Shown here: piece after piece, positions 63,756-64,000 of the stretch
Layout of the letters: each line of letters starts with the position of its first letter
Position numbering within the stretch: position 1 is the first letter of the stretch
From: Streptococcus porcinus
GTDB taxonomy: Bacteria; Bacillota; Bacilli; Lactobacillales; Streptococcaceae
Assembly: GCF_900475415.1 (NCBI RefSeq)
Contig: NZ_LS483388.1
Location: 482,001 to 546,000, forward strand
Direction of reading: 5' to 3'
Length of the DNA stretch: 64,000 nt
Notes under the pieces: model-generated
What the model saw: only the letters and a program-made list of their open reading frames with translations
The model's database searches: none
What the model was told of the DNA's origin: nothing
Made by a program: the position numbers and the translations under genes

Positions 63756-64000
63756 ATGGGAAATATTAAGATTGTTACAGATTCATCAATTACAATAGAA
63801 CAAGACCTAATTGATAAATATGATATAACTGTCGTGCCTCTCTCTGTGATGATTGACGGGAAGCTTTATTCTGATAATGATTTAAAAGAAGAAGGACAAT
63901 TCCTCAAGTTAATGAAAGCTAGCAAGCATTTACCAAAGACCAGTCAACCACCGGTAGGACTGTTTGCGGATTATTATGAGAAATTGGTTGCGCAGGGTGC
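63756..64000 (+). CDS. DegV family fatty-acid-binding protein, 5' part
   Basis: The first 81 codons are inside the window and the gene runs off the end. The N-terminus [14 protein letters not shown] and the segment [17 protein letters not shown] match DegV proteins, which bind fatty acids and, as FakB, present them to the kinase FakA for phospholipid synthesis. Which fatty acid is bound cannot be told. ATG 63756 is preferred to ATG 63744 by family N-terminus. Confidence 0.85.
   Translation, partial: MGNIKIVTDSSITIEQDLIDKYDITVVPLSVMIDGKLYSDNDLKEEGQFLKLMKASKHLPKTSQPPVGLFADYYEKLVAQG

Overview
This window is a chromosomal segment of a low-GC Gram-positive coccus. The gene content and protein sequences (arginine deiminase operon with an FlpS-type regulator, ftsA-ftsZ-yggS-sepF-ylmG-ylmH-divIVA, DUF1827/NUDIX/clpE, an IleRS with a half-lost zinc site) point to Streptococcus of the pyogenic group. 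From memory, S. pyogenes has no ribose operon here and has a small acetyltransferase gene between arcA and arcB, so a relative such as S. dysgalactiae, S. canis or S. equi is more likely. That species call is inference. Nearly all genes lie on the + strand. No rRNA, tRNA, CRISPR array, prophage or complete insertion sequence was seen.

Layout. 0-4.6 kb: an orphan ribbon-helix-helix antitoxin-like gene with a decayed partner, a MocA-type oxidoreductase, a CorA-like transporter, a YjbR/MmcQ-type protein and a B3/4-domain protein. 4.6-12.9 kb: the arginine deiminase system, with divergent argR and flpS, then arcA, arcB, arcD, a dipeptidase gene and arcC. It converts arginine to ornithine, ammonia, CO2 and ATP under CcpA, ArgR and FlpS control. 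12.9-16.1 kb: asnA, rsmD, coaD and a SepM-like PDZ/Lon protease. 16.1-27.3 kb: two accessory sugar operons inserted between core genes. One is a galactitol-type PTS with a PRD regulator and a rhamnulose-1-phosphate aldolase homologue. The other is a complete ribose operon, rbsRKDACB. 27.3-37 kb: cytoplasmic metallophosphatase, yutD, rlmN, vanZ-like, a heterodimeric ABC exporter, a convergent prepilin peptidase gene, yqgQ-glcK and a rhodanese-like protein. 37-52.3 kb: typA, a DUF3165 gene, the division and cell-wall cluster murD-murG-divIB-ftsA-ftsZ-yggS-sepF-ylmG-ylmH-divIVA, and ileS behind a T-box leader. 52.4-56.2 kb: minus-strand DUF1827, NUDIX and clpE (CtsR operator), then a DUF1797 gene. 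56.4-64 kb: folD-nnrD, then xseA-xseB-ispA-tlyA-argR-recN and the start of a DegV gene.

Regulation. cre sites for CcpA lie at the flpS, arcA, PTS-operon and ribose promoters, and a weaker one lies upstream of yqgQ-glcK, so carbon catabolite repression is the common theme of the accessory genes. Strong hairpin terminators separate most units. The most unusual items are the PTS/aldolase operon with no isomerase or kinase, bracketed by look-alike terminators; a G.U-rich hairpin inside the arc operon; a switch-like pair of inverted repeats after asnA; an exact 30-bp tandem duplication over the typA stop codon; and two promoters that would give leaderless mRNAs. I saw no clear wholly undescribed system. 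The PTS/aldolase operon is the best candidate for an uncharacterised pathway.
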